Shown: positions 11,011 through 21,862, counted from the stretch's first letter. The stretch is DNA of 64,000 bases from Strigamia acuminata (GCA_949358305.1 OX442320.1:9254259-9318258); one strand, 5' to 3'. Translations and numbers: made by a program. The notes: generated by a model not told the origin, from the sequence alone.

Positions 11011-11371
11011 AACTCAAAGCCAAGGAAGAACTAATTCCGCCGAATTTCAAGCGGAAACTCGAGCCAGGGTTCGCCAAAGAAGGATCCGCTTTTAAATTCG
11101 AATGCGAGGTCACGGGACACCCGTTGCCCGTTGTTTCGTGGTTCAGAGACGAAGTTTGCATCGATAATTCGCCGAATTACGCCATTACCAATAACAACGG
11201 TCTCTGCGTTTTAAAGTGCGTAGAAAATTGTGGTTTTGTCAATTTTAGGGTTAATATCTTTTTGTTTTTTTAGTTTTCCTGAAGTTCGGTTGGTGGACAG
11301 TGCAAAATACACTTGCAGAGCGTCTAATAAGGCCGGACAAGCGACTTCTACTACTCGCTTGACCGTAGAAT
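11011..11371 (+). CDS. sls: Ig domain 2 (start of the zormin-like Ig region)
   Basis: Exons 11011-11215 and 11274-11371, phases 1 to 2 to 1. The domain starts at PPNFKRKLEPGFAKEG, has FECEV for the B-strand Cys, SWFRDE for the Trp and AKYTCRASNKAG for the F strand. The intron falls within the domain after the E strand. Confidence 0.9.
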
Positions 11372-11433
11372 GTATAAAAATGATTATTTAAATATATTTT
11401 TACAATTTAGTTTTGAATTTGTCGAATTTTTAG

Positions 11434-11813
11434 CGTTGGAAGCGGCCGATCCGCCGGTTTTCACTCAGCCGCTTTCGAATGTAATGGCACGAGCTGGTCA
11501 GAAGTTGAAATTGGAATGCCAGGTTTTCGGTGTGCCCGAACCAGTCCTCGCTTGGACTCACAATAACAAGCCGATAAAGACGTGCGAAACGACCAAAGTA
11601 AGATTTTTTAAACCTTATTAGACGTTAATCGACGTTAATGGACGTTGGAATCGCTTAGATTGACCAGAAACCGAACGGGGAAGCCGTTCTGGTCATCACC
11701 GAGGCGTTCCCGAAGCACGTCGGCGTGTACACGGTCGTCGCCAAGAACCGGGCGGGCGAAGCGACTTCGTCGTGCAGCGTTTCCGTCAAGGGACGACTCC
11801 CACTCGAGACATC
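11434..11813 (+). CDS. sls: Ig domain 3
   Basis: Exons 11434-11597 and 11659-11813. Starts DPPVFTQPLSNVMARAGQ with C at LECQV and W at LAWTHNN. The F strand is atypical: VGVYTVVAKNRAGEA has Val where Cys is normal, so the core disulphide position is lost although the fold pattern remains. The exon ends in a short linker, phase 2. Confidence 0.88.
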
Positions 11814-11870
11814 GTAAGAAATTAAAGGAGTTTAATTTGCGCTACGTATTTCAGTTTTGTTTTTAAACAG

Positions 11871-12246
11871 CGACTCTGAAATCGCGTCCGATGTTGAGCC
11901 GGTTAAGCCTAAATTCATCCAGGGATTGAAAGATGAACGAGTGATCGAAGGGCGAAAAATTCGACTCGATTCGGTTATTATTGGACAACCGGAACCGGAA
12001 GTGGGAAACAAATTTAAAGGGATTATTAATTGATGTTTAATTAATTTGTTGTTGTTTTTTTTTAGGTTATTTGGTACCAAAATGACAAACCGGTGAAGGA
12101 ATCCAACGATTTCCAGCTGCTTTTTGAAGGCGATAAATGCTCGCTGGTTATCAAAGAGGCTTATTTAGAGGACGCTGGGTTCTATAAAGTCGTTGCAATT
12201 AATTCTGCGGGGGAAGCGAGCAGCAGTTGCAATCTGACTGTTGACT
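11871..12246 (+). CDS. sls: Ig domain 4
   Basis: Exons 11871-12000 and 12066-12246. The domain starts at KPKFIQGLKDERVIEG and ends CNLTVD. Its B strand reads IRLDSVIIG and its F strand AGFYKVVAINSAGEA, so both canonical cysteines are absent. The C-strand Trp is kept in VIWYQNDK. An intron cuts the domain just before the C strand in phase 0. Confidence 0.88.
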
Positions 12247-12311
12247 GTCAGTTATTTATTTTATTTTTATTTTTATTTAGGAAATGAATTAATTTTGTTG
12301 TTTATTTTTAG

Positions 12312-12911
12312 CCGCCCCGACCGAAGTCGTTGAAACGAGGTCAAAATTGTAATTAATTTTGTTTTTTATTTTATTTTAAAATGTTTTGTTTTGTTTTTTA
12401 GTCGGAAAGAATTCGTTTTAACGCACGGAAAAACAATTCCGCCGAAATTCATCAAGTTGTTGTCGGACGTGTCGGTGAGGGAAGGCGAACGAGCGCAATT
12501 GGAATGCAAAATCACCGGCCAACCAGACCCGGTGATCAAATGCTACAAAGACGACATCGAAATCAGAGAATCAACTCGCTACAAAGTGAATTTAAAAGAG
12601 AATTAAAACGAAAACTAAACGACTAATTGTGAAAATGTGCTTTGCAGATAAGCAAGGAGTCGGGCGGCGTCTTAAAACTCGTTATCGACAGAGCAGCACT
12701 TGAAGATGATGACACTTACGCGGTCAAAGCTACGAATAAAGTTGGGGAAGCCAAATGCTACTGTCACATCAGCGTCACCCCGCAGAAACAGGAACCCGCG
12801 ACACTCAAAACGTCGCCGCCGACGTTCAAGAAGCTTTTCGCCGATCAATTTGTTTTTACGAAGGACTCAGTTACATTCGATTGCGTTATCGGTGGAACCC
12901 CAGCGCCTAAA
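12312..12911 (+). CDS. sls: Ig domain 5 and first half of Ig domain 6
   Basis: Exons 12312-12348 (only 37 bases), 12402-12585 and 12648-12911. Ig 5 runs from PPKFIKLLSDVSVREGE to CHISVTP; its C strand has VIKCYKDD, so Cys replaces the usual Trp. Ig 6 begins PPTFKKLFADQFVF and is cut before its Trp, phase 0. The small linker exon is supported by phase (1 in, 2 out) and by good splice sites. Confidence 0.85.
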
Positions 12912-13941
12912 GTAAGCTTTTGTATCTTTTTTTGCATCTTTGGGAGGTTAAGAGACTCGTAGATATAAAGACTAGGCAAAACAGTGGGGAAATTAGAGTG
13001 ATTTTCAAGGCGAAGGAATTTCTAAACAAACGAAATTTATGAACATTTTTAGTTAGACAGGTTCGGGTCTTGCCAGATTTTTTTAAAAAAAAGAAAGTGC
13101 GACTTAAAATAAACTAGAAGTGAGCTCAAATCAAGTTGAAAACACCGTACGCTTCAAGGTTCACTTCAAGGATTTTTATTTTTTTTTAAATTAAATTAAA
13201 TTAATTCAAAAAATACAAATAGGCCTAAATTCGACGGATTTTTTATCGTGCATCAAAACGAGGGTTATTCATCTCGTTGGCCTTAATTGGCATAAATTAG
13301 GCTTGTTGTTTACGGTTTTTAAGCGTGGGGAAGAGTAATTTAAGACACAATTAACATTTAATTGATCGCTATAAATATTTGTATCTCTTGAAGTTGAAGG
13401 GGAATGAAAAAAGAAGTGTTGCATTGCATCTGGTGTAGCATTTCTTAGTTCTTGATGACTTGTTGTTAGCCGTCTATTGCTGGCACGCTCAACTAAATTT
13501 GGCACCCAGGGCTGATATTTGGCTCATATTGCCATCCAGTCCATCTAGTGCCATGCTATCGTAGGGTGTAGACTCTTCATCGCTCTCATTTTCATAAAGG
13601 AAGCTAGGATTGTGAGGAGACGGTAAGAAATATAAGAAATACTCCGTAGTTAATTGTGGATTGAATTGCAACGGTTTAATTTAACGGTTTAACTCGTGCG
13701 AAGTATTTTAATCGCTTTTTGTTGCGAATTTAAATCGGTTGTGAATGATTTTTGAGTTTTATTTTAGTCGCAGTTTGGCGAGGTTTTATAAATAGACATT
13801 TCAGAGCATTGCCTGAATGTGGAAAGATAGATACCGGAAATAAATTTTTTAAAGGTTTTTTTTCCAGTTTGGAGGAATTTATTTATAGTTTGTTGTAGGT
13901 GTTTGAAGGAATTTTTGATTTTTGATTTTTGAACTTTGAAG
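12912..13941 (+). other. 1-kb intron inside Ig domain 6
   Basis: AT-rich intron splitting Ig 6. Short open frames on the minus strand (for example 13269-13671) have no recognisable product. No tandem repeat or transposon end is apparent. Confidence 0.5.
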
Positions 13942-14131
13942 GTCCAGTGGTACATTAAAGGTGAACCGGTAACCAGTCAGCGAGAAGATATTAGTGTTAA
14001 AATGGAAGGAGAAGTGCATTCAATCACGATTCAGAGGTCGAAAGAAGAAGATTCGGGAAGGGTTTCGGTGACTGCCGAGAACGAACGAGGAACTGCAACG
14101 TGTTCGGCTCTTCTCACCGTTGCTGACACAG
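13942..14131 (+). CDS. sls: second half of Ig domain 6
   Basis: One exon, phase 0 in and 1 out. It begins exactly at the C strand (VQWYIKGEP) and ends LLTVADT. The F strand SGRVSVTAENERGTA lacks the Cys. The frame joins the domain half in exon 12648-12911. Confidence 0.88.
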
Positions 14132-14615
14132 GTAAATAAATAAATAAACGGACGATGAGTGGTGAGAAAAGACAGAAAAGGTATCGGAAACGAAGATGGC
14201 AAATTCACAGTTGTTGTAGACGTTGCAATTCTATGTTTACGCGCGGTAACGGAACCAATTGGCACGCAGTCAACATTGTAGACATTTAAAATAAATTTAA
14301 TTTGAGTTTGCAATTTAAAAATACGATTTTGAATTTGTTTTAATGTACTTGGATGGTTATGGATTGGCACGGATTATGCGTTTTTATTTGGGAATTTTTA
14401 AAGGCCGTTTTCAGTTTTAAAAAGAGTTTGGTCTAATTTTTGTTTAGGCTTAACTGATTGGCCGTCAGCCAAAGAAACATTTATAAATGCGTTTTTCTGC
14501 AGACAGGAAACATGTGTTATTCTTTGTGTATGGTATAAGGAAGCGAGTATTTCATAGTGGTGGTGTTGCATATCGGTTTGATCGGAGAAATAAAAGCGTT
14601 TTAATTATGTTTCAG
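14132..14615 (+). other. 484-bp intron, no feature recognised
   Basis: AT-rich. It ends in a good acceptor (TTATGTTTCAG). Nothing coding or repetitive stands out. Confidence 0.5.
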
Positions 14616-15413
14616 CTCGAGCTCCTTCGCCGTCAGGAATCAGCAGCGAAATTATGGTTTTAGATGGCGGAGCGGAAATGCTGAGAAGGTTTGGGATTTT
14701 GAATAAAAAATTTATTAAATTTTGGAAATTATTATTATTATTTTTTTTTAAAGTATGCAGAGTAGTACGATGGTGTCGAAGAAAACGAGTATTATGCAGT
14801 CGGTTCAGACGAGTCGAACGACGACCGAAGTGAGGTCGGGTGGAAGTACCGAAATGCACAGCGTGAGGTCGCACGAAGAAATGGGATTGAAACAAATCGG
14901 GGATGCACCGATTGAGAAATTCCACGCGTCCAAGAAAGAGGAGATGCATCAGGTGGACAAACAGCCGATGATGGTCAAGGAGGTGACGCAGATCACGAGC
15001 AAAGACAGTCCGATGACGGTACACATTCTCGACAGGACGACATCTCAGTATCCCATTGGGGAATCACTCACTCATAAATCACAACCGCCGAGATTTACAA
15101 AGCCTGTCGCCAGTTGCGCCGTCAAGGAAGGCGACGCCGTCACGTTTGAAGGCGACGTTGAAGGTGACGACATAATTTAATTTTTTTTAAATTTTTTAAT
15201 TAAATTTTTTTTTCTTAGGTTACCCAAATCCCAGTATCAAATGGTACAAAAATGGGGCTGAGATTTTCCGAACCGACATCGAATCGACTTACGAAAATAA
15301 CCACGTGGTTTTCAAGATCCCACGTGCAGTTCTTAAAGACAGCGGTCAGTATACGTGTACCGCGAGAAACACTGGCGGAACTGCGTCCAGTGCGGCCGAT
15401 TTGATCGTTAAAC
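14616..15413 (+). CDS. sls: Ser/Thr/Gln-rich linker and Ig domain 7
   Basis: Exons 14616-14688, 14754-15163 and 15219-15413. The first 115 residues or so are a methionine-, serine- and threonine-rich linker (QSVQTSRTTTEVRSGGSTEM). Ig 7 then runs from PPRFTKPVASCAVKEGD to ADLIVK with the F strand SGQYTCTARNTGG. The internal ATG at 14755 is not needed as a start because the exon is entered in phase 2. Confidence 0.88.
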
Positions 15414-15472
15414 GTGAGTTTTTTGGGTTTGGAGGTTAAAAAATGTTAATTTTTTTATTTTTATCTCGATAG

Positions 15473-15891
15473 AACACACAGAGCCGCCGCAATTTGTGCA
15501 ACGACTTCAAGCACGTCTCGTTAAATCGGGAGAAAAAGTGGAATTGGAAGTGGAAGTGAAGGGAGTACCCGAGCCAGAGGTTACGTGGTACCGTAACGGA
15601 ACGTTGATAAACAAATCAACTGGTTACCGGATCAAGAAACAAGGATTAAAGCACATTTTGCTTATCCCTGAAGGTAATTAACAATAAAAAATTAATTTAA
15701 TGAAATTAATTTATTTATTTATTTATTCAGCGTATCCAGATGATTCGGGCAAATTCACGGTGAAGGCGACCAACACTGCGGGCGAGGCGCAGTGCGTGGC
15801 CGACTTCGTGGTCGAGGCGCCCGACAGACCATTAGAGATCCAAAAAGTGACGACAGTACAACAAAAATCGATGGTAGAAGAGCGGAAACAG
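15473..15891 (+). CDS. sls: Ig domain 8
   Basis: Exons 15473-15673 and 15731-15891. Starts EPPQFVQRLQARLVKSGEK. It has W in VTWYRNGTL and an F strand SGKFTVKATNTAGEA without Cys. It ends in a linker that leads directly into the proline-rich exon. Confidence 0.88.
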
Positions 15892-15956
15892 GTTGGCGAG
15901 CCGCCAAATCGTAAAGAAACGACTCAAACTAACCGAAAATCGTTTAATTTGCGCAG

Positions 15957-16976
15957 ATGTACACTAAAGTGTCGAGCGTCGTGCCCACGACGCAGGTGAG
16001 CATCAAGACCGAGAAGGTTTTTGGAGAAGCGGCTCCGGAAGTACCCACTCTGGTAACTCAGGTTCCGGAGTCGCAAAGTCCCAAGAAGTTACCAAAAAGT
16101 GAACCAACGTCGACGTCGACCACCACACTCGATTACCAACACCAATCGATGCGGTCGTCCACCGTGATCATCAAAGGCCAAGCCACACCCGAGCCTATAA
16201 AACCCCCGCCGCAACCCCCTCCGCAACCCCCGCCCCCGATGATAACGCCCAGCTCAGAGACCCTCACTCGGAGAATGGACCTCCAACAAGAATCGACGCG
16301 CACGTCCACGTCGATCTACCAGAAATCGCAGCAACAGACGTCGAGATTTCAACAGGAAACGTCACCGAGGGTCGTCTTGCCCGTCTACAAGGCCCCTTCG
16401 CCCGTCTTTCCCGCCTACAAGACCCCCTCGCCGCCGTTGCCCGAGCCGGGGCCGCCGCCCGAGTTTGGCTTTGTCTCGGTGTCGCCACAACCCGAGACTC
16501 CGCGCTCGCGATCTCCTCACATCACGTCTCCGAGACCCATGTCGCCGAGGCCGAAATCGCCGAAACATGTTTCACCTTTGGCGCGACCTATTTCGCCATT
16601 GGCGCGTCCCATGTCGCCGAAACCGCGACCCCTGTCGCCGTTGGTGATGCCGTCCAGGCCCATTTTCAAACCCGAACCGGAGTTTGGATTTAGGACGACG
16701 ACACCGCCGGCTTTGGTTCGACCCGTGTCGCCGGTTAAGCCGCGAACACCGACCCCCGTGAAGAGGGTCGCCATTGCACCGACATTTGTTGCCAGGGAAC
16801 CGCCGATGCCGGCGCCCGGACCGGCGCCCGAGTACTATTTCGCGCCGCCGCCGGAGATGGAGCCGGGGCCGGCGCCGCAGTTTGGATATTTCTCGATGGA
16901 TTCGACTAGAGAAACGAGAAGGGAAATACGCACCGTGACGCCGGAAGTGACGATGACACCACCGTTTTTCATTAAA
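15957..16976 (+). CDS. sls: proline/serine-rich unique linker and first strand of Ig domain 9
   Basis: A 340-codon exon, phase 0 on both sides. Polyproline stretches (PPPQPPPQPPPP) and many S-P pairs (SPRPMSPRPKSP, then SPLARPISPLARPMSP) mark a disordered region with many possible proline-directed phosphorylation or SH3-binding sites. A motif of the form PEPGPPPEFGF recurs with variation (EPEFGF, APEYYF, APQFGYF). The exon ends PPFFIK, the A strand of Ig 9. It corresponds in position to unique sequence of the zormin region. Confidence 0.88.
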
Positions 16977-17442
16977 GTAAAGATTTTTCAAAATTTTTCG
17001 AAATTTTTCGAAATTTTACGAATATTTTCGAGTTTTATCGAAGTTTTACGAATATTTTCGAGTTTTATCGAAATTTTACGAATATTTTCGAGTTTTTTTT
17101 CGAAATTTTACGAATATTTTCGAGTTTTATCGAAATTTTACGAATATTTTCGAGTTTTTTTTCGAAATTTTACGAATATTTTCGAGTTTTATCGAAATTT
17201 TACGAATATTTTCGAGTTTTTTTCGAAATTTTACGAATATTTTCGAGTTTTATCGAAATTTTACGAATATTTTCGAGTTTTATCGAAATTTTACGAATAT
17301 TTTCGAGTTTTTTTTCGAAATTTTACGAATATTTTCGAGTTTTTTCGAAATGTTTCGAACTTTTTCGACATTTTTCGATTTTTTTCGATTTCTTTCGATT
17401 TTTTTTCGAATTTATTTCGATTTATTTTCGATTTTTGTTTAG
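16977..17442 (+). repeat. intronic tandem repeat, unit about 30 bp
   Basis: Imperfect copies of TTTTATCGAAATTTTACG plus AATATTTTCGAG run from about 16985 to 17430. The repeat lacks stops in the frame of the upstream exon, but the intron is 466 bases long (not a multiple of 3). Retention would shift the frame, with a stop at 17568-17570. Confidence 0.85.
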
Positions 17443-17695
17443 GTTTTGCAAGACACGACGGTGTTCGAGAGACAGATGCTGGTGTTGGAATGCGTCGTCA
17501 ATGGGAACCCAATGCCGGAGGTTTATTGGTCGCTGAACGGGCGAAAGTTGTCGCCGATTCGCGATTATAAAATCACGTTTCAAAATGGAGTTTGCCGCCT
17601 GGCAGTCGACACCGTCTTCCCCAAGGATGGAGGAACCTTCGCCTGCACGGCCACCAACCCGGCTGGCACCGCAACCACGTCGGCAGTCGTGACAA
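17443..17695 (+). CDS. sls: rest of Ig domain 9
   Basis: A single exon, phase 0 in and 1 out. It carries B-strand Cys (LECVV), VYWSLNG and GGTFACTATNPAG. It completes the domain whose first strand lies in the proline-rich exon. Confidence 0.9.
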
Positions 17696-19192
17696 GTGAG
17701 TGTTTACTCAAGTTGACATTTGAGTTGTCTATATTTAAACGCGTGATGTTGTAAAATGTTGAATAAGACGCAGATGTGTCAAATTGTTTCCGGAGTTGCT
17801 CACAAAATGACATCATAGATGTTTTCTCGCCGTTTCTCGTTTGTTTTGATAAGAAATTCTTGTTCGCTGATGAATTTGGCCGAAAATAAGTCGAAGAAAT
17901 TTACTAATTAAATTCTTTTAAATTGTATTTTAATGTTTGTTGAATTTTGAGTTGCGTTTGTGTCGTTTTATGACCAAAAACTACTCCGCTTTCGCTGCGC
18001 CAAAATTGGCCACTTGAAATGCGATCCAAAAGAGAAGAAGTCGTGTGTGTGTGTGGCTAAAATTAAGTTTTCGGCGCATGTTGCATCTTCTTCGTCACTT
18101 GTGCACCAATTCAATTGCGCATGTGTGAGATGCTTTAAATCTTTATCATTATGGAGGTGGAGCCAATTTCATCTATTTTACATCATTTCGAACTCCAGGC
18201 CTCAGAGTGCAGGGTAGGAATGAAATTTTCTCATTGAAAAAAAACAATAACAATTGATAATAATTAATTAATGATAATATTTAATTAATTATAGTAATAT
18301 TTGATTCATTTATAATGATTTTTCGGTCAAAAATTGCCAAATTGGTGATAAAACCTTGAAAAATCGTATTTAATGAAGGTTACACTTTTATTTCTTTGTT
18401 ATATAAGTGTTTATTGAAAGTAATGATGTCATTTTTTTTATTCTGGATATAATTATGATAATTACGATGAATTTGTGAATTTTAATTTTATTGATTTTTA
18501 TTTTTTTAATTTTTAGTCGAGAGAATGGTGATTCAGCCACCGAAACCGTGAGTAGTTTTTTAAATTCAATTTGTTTATTGTCATAATGTGTAAATTATTA
18601 AGTATTAAGTGAAGCAGATTAGATAATCTTGGGAATCTGAAGGATGAAATTGTTTGGCCATGGGAGAGATTGTCTCTTTTATTTTTAGATCCATTCTTTC
18701 ACTTTTTTCTCTCTCACTCTCCCTCGAGAATCTTTGACATCTGTTTGCACAATTTAAATTCGTTTATTTATTATTTAACCGATTGATCCAGAAGGATCTG
18801 ACGATAAAACGTGAAAGTTTTAACCTTAACCGAAGCGAAAATCCCAAATGTGTAAAGATAGAAACGAAAGTTTGAACGAATGCCACGAACTGAGTACACG
18901 TCTAAAGATAAATTCCTTCAACTCCTTTAGGAAATCATTTCACCCACTAATTCCGATTAGATAATTGAGATAGCAACGAATTAGTAAATAAAAATAAAAT
19001 AATTTCAAAAAAAATATTTTTTTTTTCGGTTAAAAATAATTTCATTAGTAAAAATAGACTTTCTTACGGTAGGCGCGTTTACATGCACGAATATTTGCAG
19101 TTTGCGCGCGAATTTTAAATTTTTTTAAATTTTAAATTTTTTTAAAATTTACCCCTGCACGAGATTGAGTGATTTCTCCGCAATGCTTTCAG
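17696..19192 (+). other. sls: two long introns around a 31-base exon at 18517-18547
   Basis: Between Ig 9 and Ig 10 lie introns of 821 and 645 bases. The 31-base exon (IERMVIQPPK, phase 1 in, 2 out) has a strong acceptor (TTTTTAATTTTTAG) and donor (CC|gtgagt) and is needed to link the phases of its neighbours. The introns are AT-rich. A separate kettin or zormin start or end could lie here, but I cannot identify one. Confidence 0.65.
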
Positions 19193-20034
19193 TTTGCGAC
19201 AGCGGGAGCAAGCGGCTGCTCCGCCGACTTTCGAAAAACTAGACCGAAACGCGCGACTTGTTGAAGGTGGAAATGCCGTTTTCGAATTGGTCATCAAAGG
19301 CATCCCTTCACCCACAGTCGTTTGGACGAGGAAAAAGGACGTCATCAGAGACAGCAATAAGTGAGTGCCGAACTAATTACATTTTGTCGAATTTTATTCA
19401 ATTTTATTCAATTTTATCAAATTTTATTCAATTTTATCAAATTTTATTCAATTTTATCAAATTTTATTCAATTTTATTCAATTTTATCAAATTTTATTCA
19501 ATTTTATTCAATTTTATCGAATTTTATTCAATTTTATTCAATTTTATCGAATTTTATTCAGTTTTATTCAATTTTATTCAATTTTATCGAATTTTATTCA
19601 ATTTTATTCAATTTTATTCAATTTTATTCAATTTTATCAAATTTTATTCAATTTTATTCAATTTTATCAAATTTTATTCAATTTTATTCAATTTTATCGA
19701 ATTTTATTCAATTTTATTCAATTTTATCGAATTTTATTCAGTTTTATTCAATTTTATTCAATTTTATCGAATTTTATTCAATTTTATTCAATTTTATCGA
19801 ATTTTATTCAATTTTATTCAATTTTATCGAATTTTATTCAATTTTATTCAATTTTATTCAATTTTATTCAATTCTATTCAATTTTGCGCAGATTTCAAGT
19901 GAAATACGACGTTGCGTCGGGCGTAGCGTCGCTGCTCATCAAGAATCTTCAACGAGAGGACGAAGGCGAATACACGTGCACTGCCACTAATCAGTACGGC
20001 GAAGCGATTTGCACGGTTTTCATTCAAGCACAAG
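19193..20034 (+). CDS. sls: Ig domain 10 (two exons)
   Basis: Exons 19193-19360 and 19892-20034, joined in phase 2. Starts PPTFEKLDRNARLVEGGNAV, W in TVVWTRKKD, F strand EGEYTCTATNQYGEA. The B-strand Cys is replaced (VFELVIKG). The intron inside is a pure tandem repeat. Confidence 0.88.
19361..19891 (+). repeat. intronic tandem repeat of AATTTTATTC / AATTTTATCA decamers
   Basis: About 50 copies of a 10-bp unit (AATTTTATTC, alternating with AATTTTATCA or AATTTTATCG) fill the intron from about 19387 to 19885. Two + strand frames stay open right through and encode only F/Y/S/I/L/N; these are not proteins. Longer blocks repeat too, showing duplication of groups of decamers. Confidence 0.92.
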
Positions 20035-20095
20035 GTGAATATTTAATTAATTTAATTAATTTAATTAAGAAATTAATTAAAAATGGTGTCGGCAG

Positions 20096-20292
20096 ATGTC
20101 GTCGTTCAACAACGTCGACTTCAAGAGACCGTTCGTGTCCACAAGCAGAAGAAATACGAAGTGAGCACGCAGAAACAGGAGACGGAACTGAGGAAGAGTT
20201 ACGCGCATTTTGAGAAAAGCTACGAGGAATTGATTTCCGGAAAAGATGCGGAGCCACCGAGCCCCACTTTCTACACAAACGGAACTGATGAA
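20096..20292 (+). CDS. sls: charged helical linker exon
   Basis: Phase 1 in, 0 out. It encodes a basic/acidic helix (VHKQKKYEVSTQKQETELRK) followed by a Ser/Pro tail. No domain match. It connects Ig 10 to Ig 11. Confidence 0.85.
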
Positions 20293-20355
20293 GTAAATTA
20301 ATTAATTAATTGATTGATTTTTTTTTTAATTAAATTTTTTTTTTTTTTAAATTAG

Positions 20356-20902
20356 ACTTTTAGAGTTGATACTTTCGAATATCGATTGCTCAGGGAAATC
20401 GAGTTCCGCGAATCGAAAACGAGACGTTTTACTTACGAAACGACCGAGACGGAAACGGATGGCGAAGTGGCCGACGAGAGTGGACCCGTTTGTGCACCTC
20501 AAATACTCCAACGCCCAAGAAACAGCAAACTTCTTGAAGGAACCGATGCCACATTCCAGGCGAAAATCACGGGAAATCCGAAACCACGAGTATTAATTGT
20601 CATTGAAATTTAAAATTAAATTAAATTAAATTGTTTTTTTTTTTTTAGATCACCTGGTTTAAAAATGGGGTTCGCATCTTTTCTTCTCAACGAATCGAAA
20701 TGACGTACAAAAACCAGATTGCCACGCTCCGAATTCGCAAATGTCTTCAGGAAGATGCCGGTTATTACACACTTTTGGCCGAAAACAAAATCGGACGTGT
20801 CGTGTGTTCGGCGCAACTGATCATCGAAGCGCTTTCGACCAAAGACGAGTACAGACTCACGAGATTGCAGACGAGCGAACAAGATAGTGTCCATCAGCGA
20901 CC
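20356..20902 (+). CDS. sls: charged linker and Ig domain 11
   Basis: Exons 20356-20589 and 20649-20902, phase 0 between them. The linker is rich in R, E and T (FRESKTRRFTYETTETETDG gives the flavour). Ig 11 runs from APQILQRPRNSKLLEGTD to LIIEA. ITWFKNG holds the Trp; the F strand AGYYTLLAENKIGRV has Leu in place of Cys. Confidence 0.87.
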
Positions 20903-20958
20903 GTAAGCGAGGGAAGGAAAATGTCGTTTCGTTTGATTTTTATTTTGGATTGTCTCAG

Positions 20959-21384
20959 GATGACACCGACGCAAATCGTGTACGCGACTTCGCCGGCACC
21001 GGGGCCAGACACGATCGATTTAACGCCCACCAAAAGCTTGAAACCCGCGTTTGTTAAAATAGCGACGGATAAAGAAGTGACCGAAGGTGGGAAAATTGAT
21101 AAAATTGATAAAATTTTGCAATTTTTCTTATTTATTTTTTATTTTTTAAGGGAAAATGGTGCGTTTTGATTGTCGAATTTCTGGACGACCATATCCCGAA
21201 GTGCTTTGGTATTTGAATAACAAATTGATATTGAACGATCAAAACCACAAACTGATCGTGAACGAAGCGGGGAATCATTCGTTAATGATCACATTGACCA
21301 ATCAAAACGATGCCGGCACTTACACGTGTATCGCCCGTAACAAAGGAGGTGAAGCGTCGTTTCATGTCAAGTTGACCGTCATAG
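20959..21384 (+). CDS. sls: Ig domain 12
   Basis: Exons 20959-21086 and 21151-21384. Starts KPAFVKIATDKEVTEGG, with both core Cys (VRFDCRISG, AGTYTCIARNKGG) and VLWYLNNK. Ends KLTVI. Confidence 0.9.
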
Positions 21385-21444
21385 GTAAATTTAAAAAAAA
21401 ACAAAAAATTCAGTAAATTCAATAAATTAATATTTTTTTTCTAG

Positions 21445-21808
21445 AACGAGAGCAAGTAATTTCACCAAAATTCGTCGAACGATTCCAAACAATGCACGTG
21501 CGAGAAGGCGAGCCAGTGACGCTCTACTGCCGTGCCGTCGGCGCACCCACACCGCGCATCGCTTGGCAAAAGGACGGCGTTCAAATCCACTCTACGCCCG
21601 ACTGCCGAATCGACACCGACGGAGGCACGTCGTCGCTCACCATATACCGCAGCACGACCTCCGATTCGGCGTGGTACCAATGCACTGCGCAGAACAGCGC
21701 GGGCAGCACCGCAACGCGCGCGCGTTTGTTTATCGAAAGGGAAACGATCGCGCCGACGGAACCGTGGAGATTGTCACTCCCGAGACCCACCAAAGTCATC
21801 CGCCCAGC
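21445..21808 (+). CDS. sls: Ig domain 13, last before the kettin array
   Basis: One exon holds the complete domain (SPKFVERFQTMHVREGEP to RLFIER), with canonical C-W-C (LYCRAVG, IAWQKDG, WYQCTAQNSAG). A Pro/Arg-rich tail leads to the first kettin-type Ig. Codons are noticeably CG-rich. Confidence 0.9.
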
Positions 21809-21862
21809 GTAAGCCCATCATATAAAAAATGAAAAAACGTTTTACAATTTTTTTCATCACAG

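Noticed and set aside
16977-17442. Repeat intron read as coding extension of the proline-rich exon
   Set aside because: Intron length is 466, not a multiple of three, and the Ig half after it needs the spliced frame.
19258-19990. Two overlapping + strand ORFs of about 210 codons
   Set aside because: They run through the AATTTTATTC intron repeat, which happens to lack stops in two frames. Composition is only F/Y/I/L/S/N.
17696-21444. A dedicated kettin promoter or first exon
   Set aside because: Expected from fly biology, but no ATG exon with correct phase and clear promoter motif was found.
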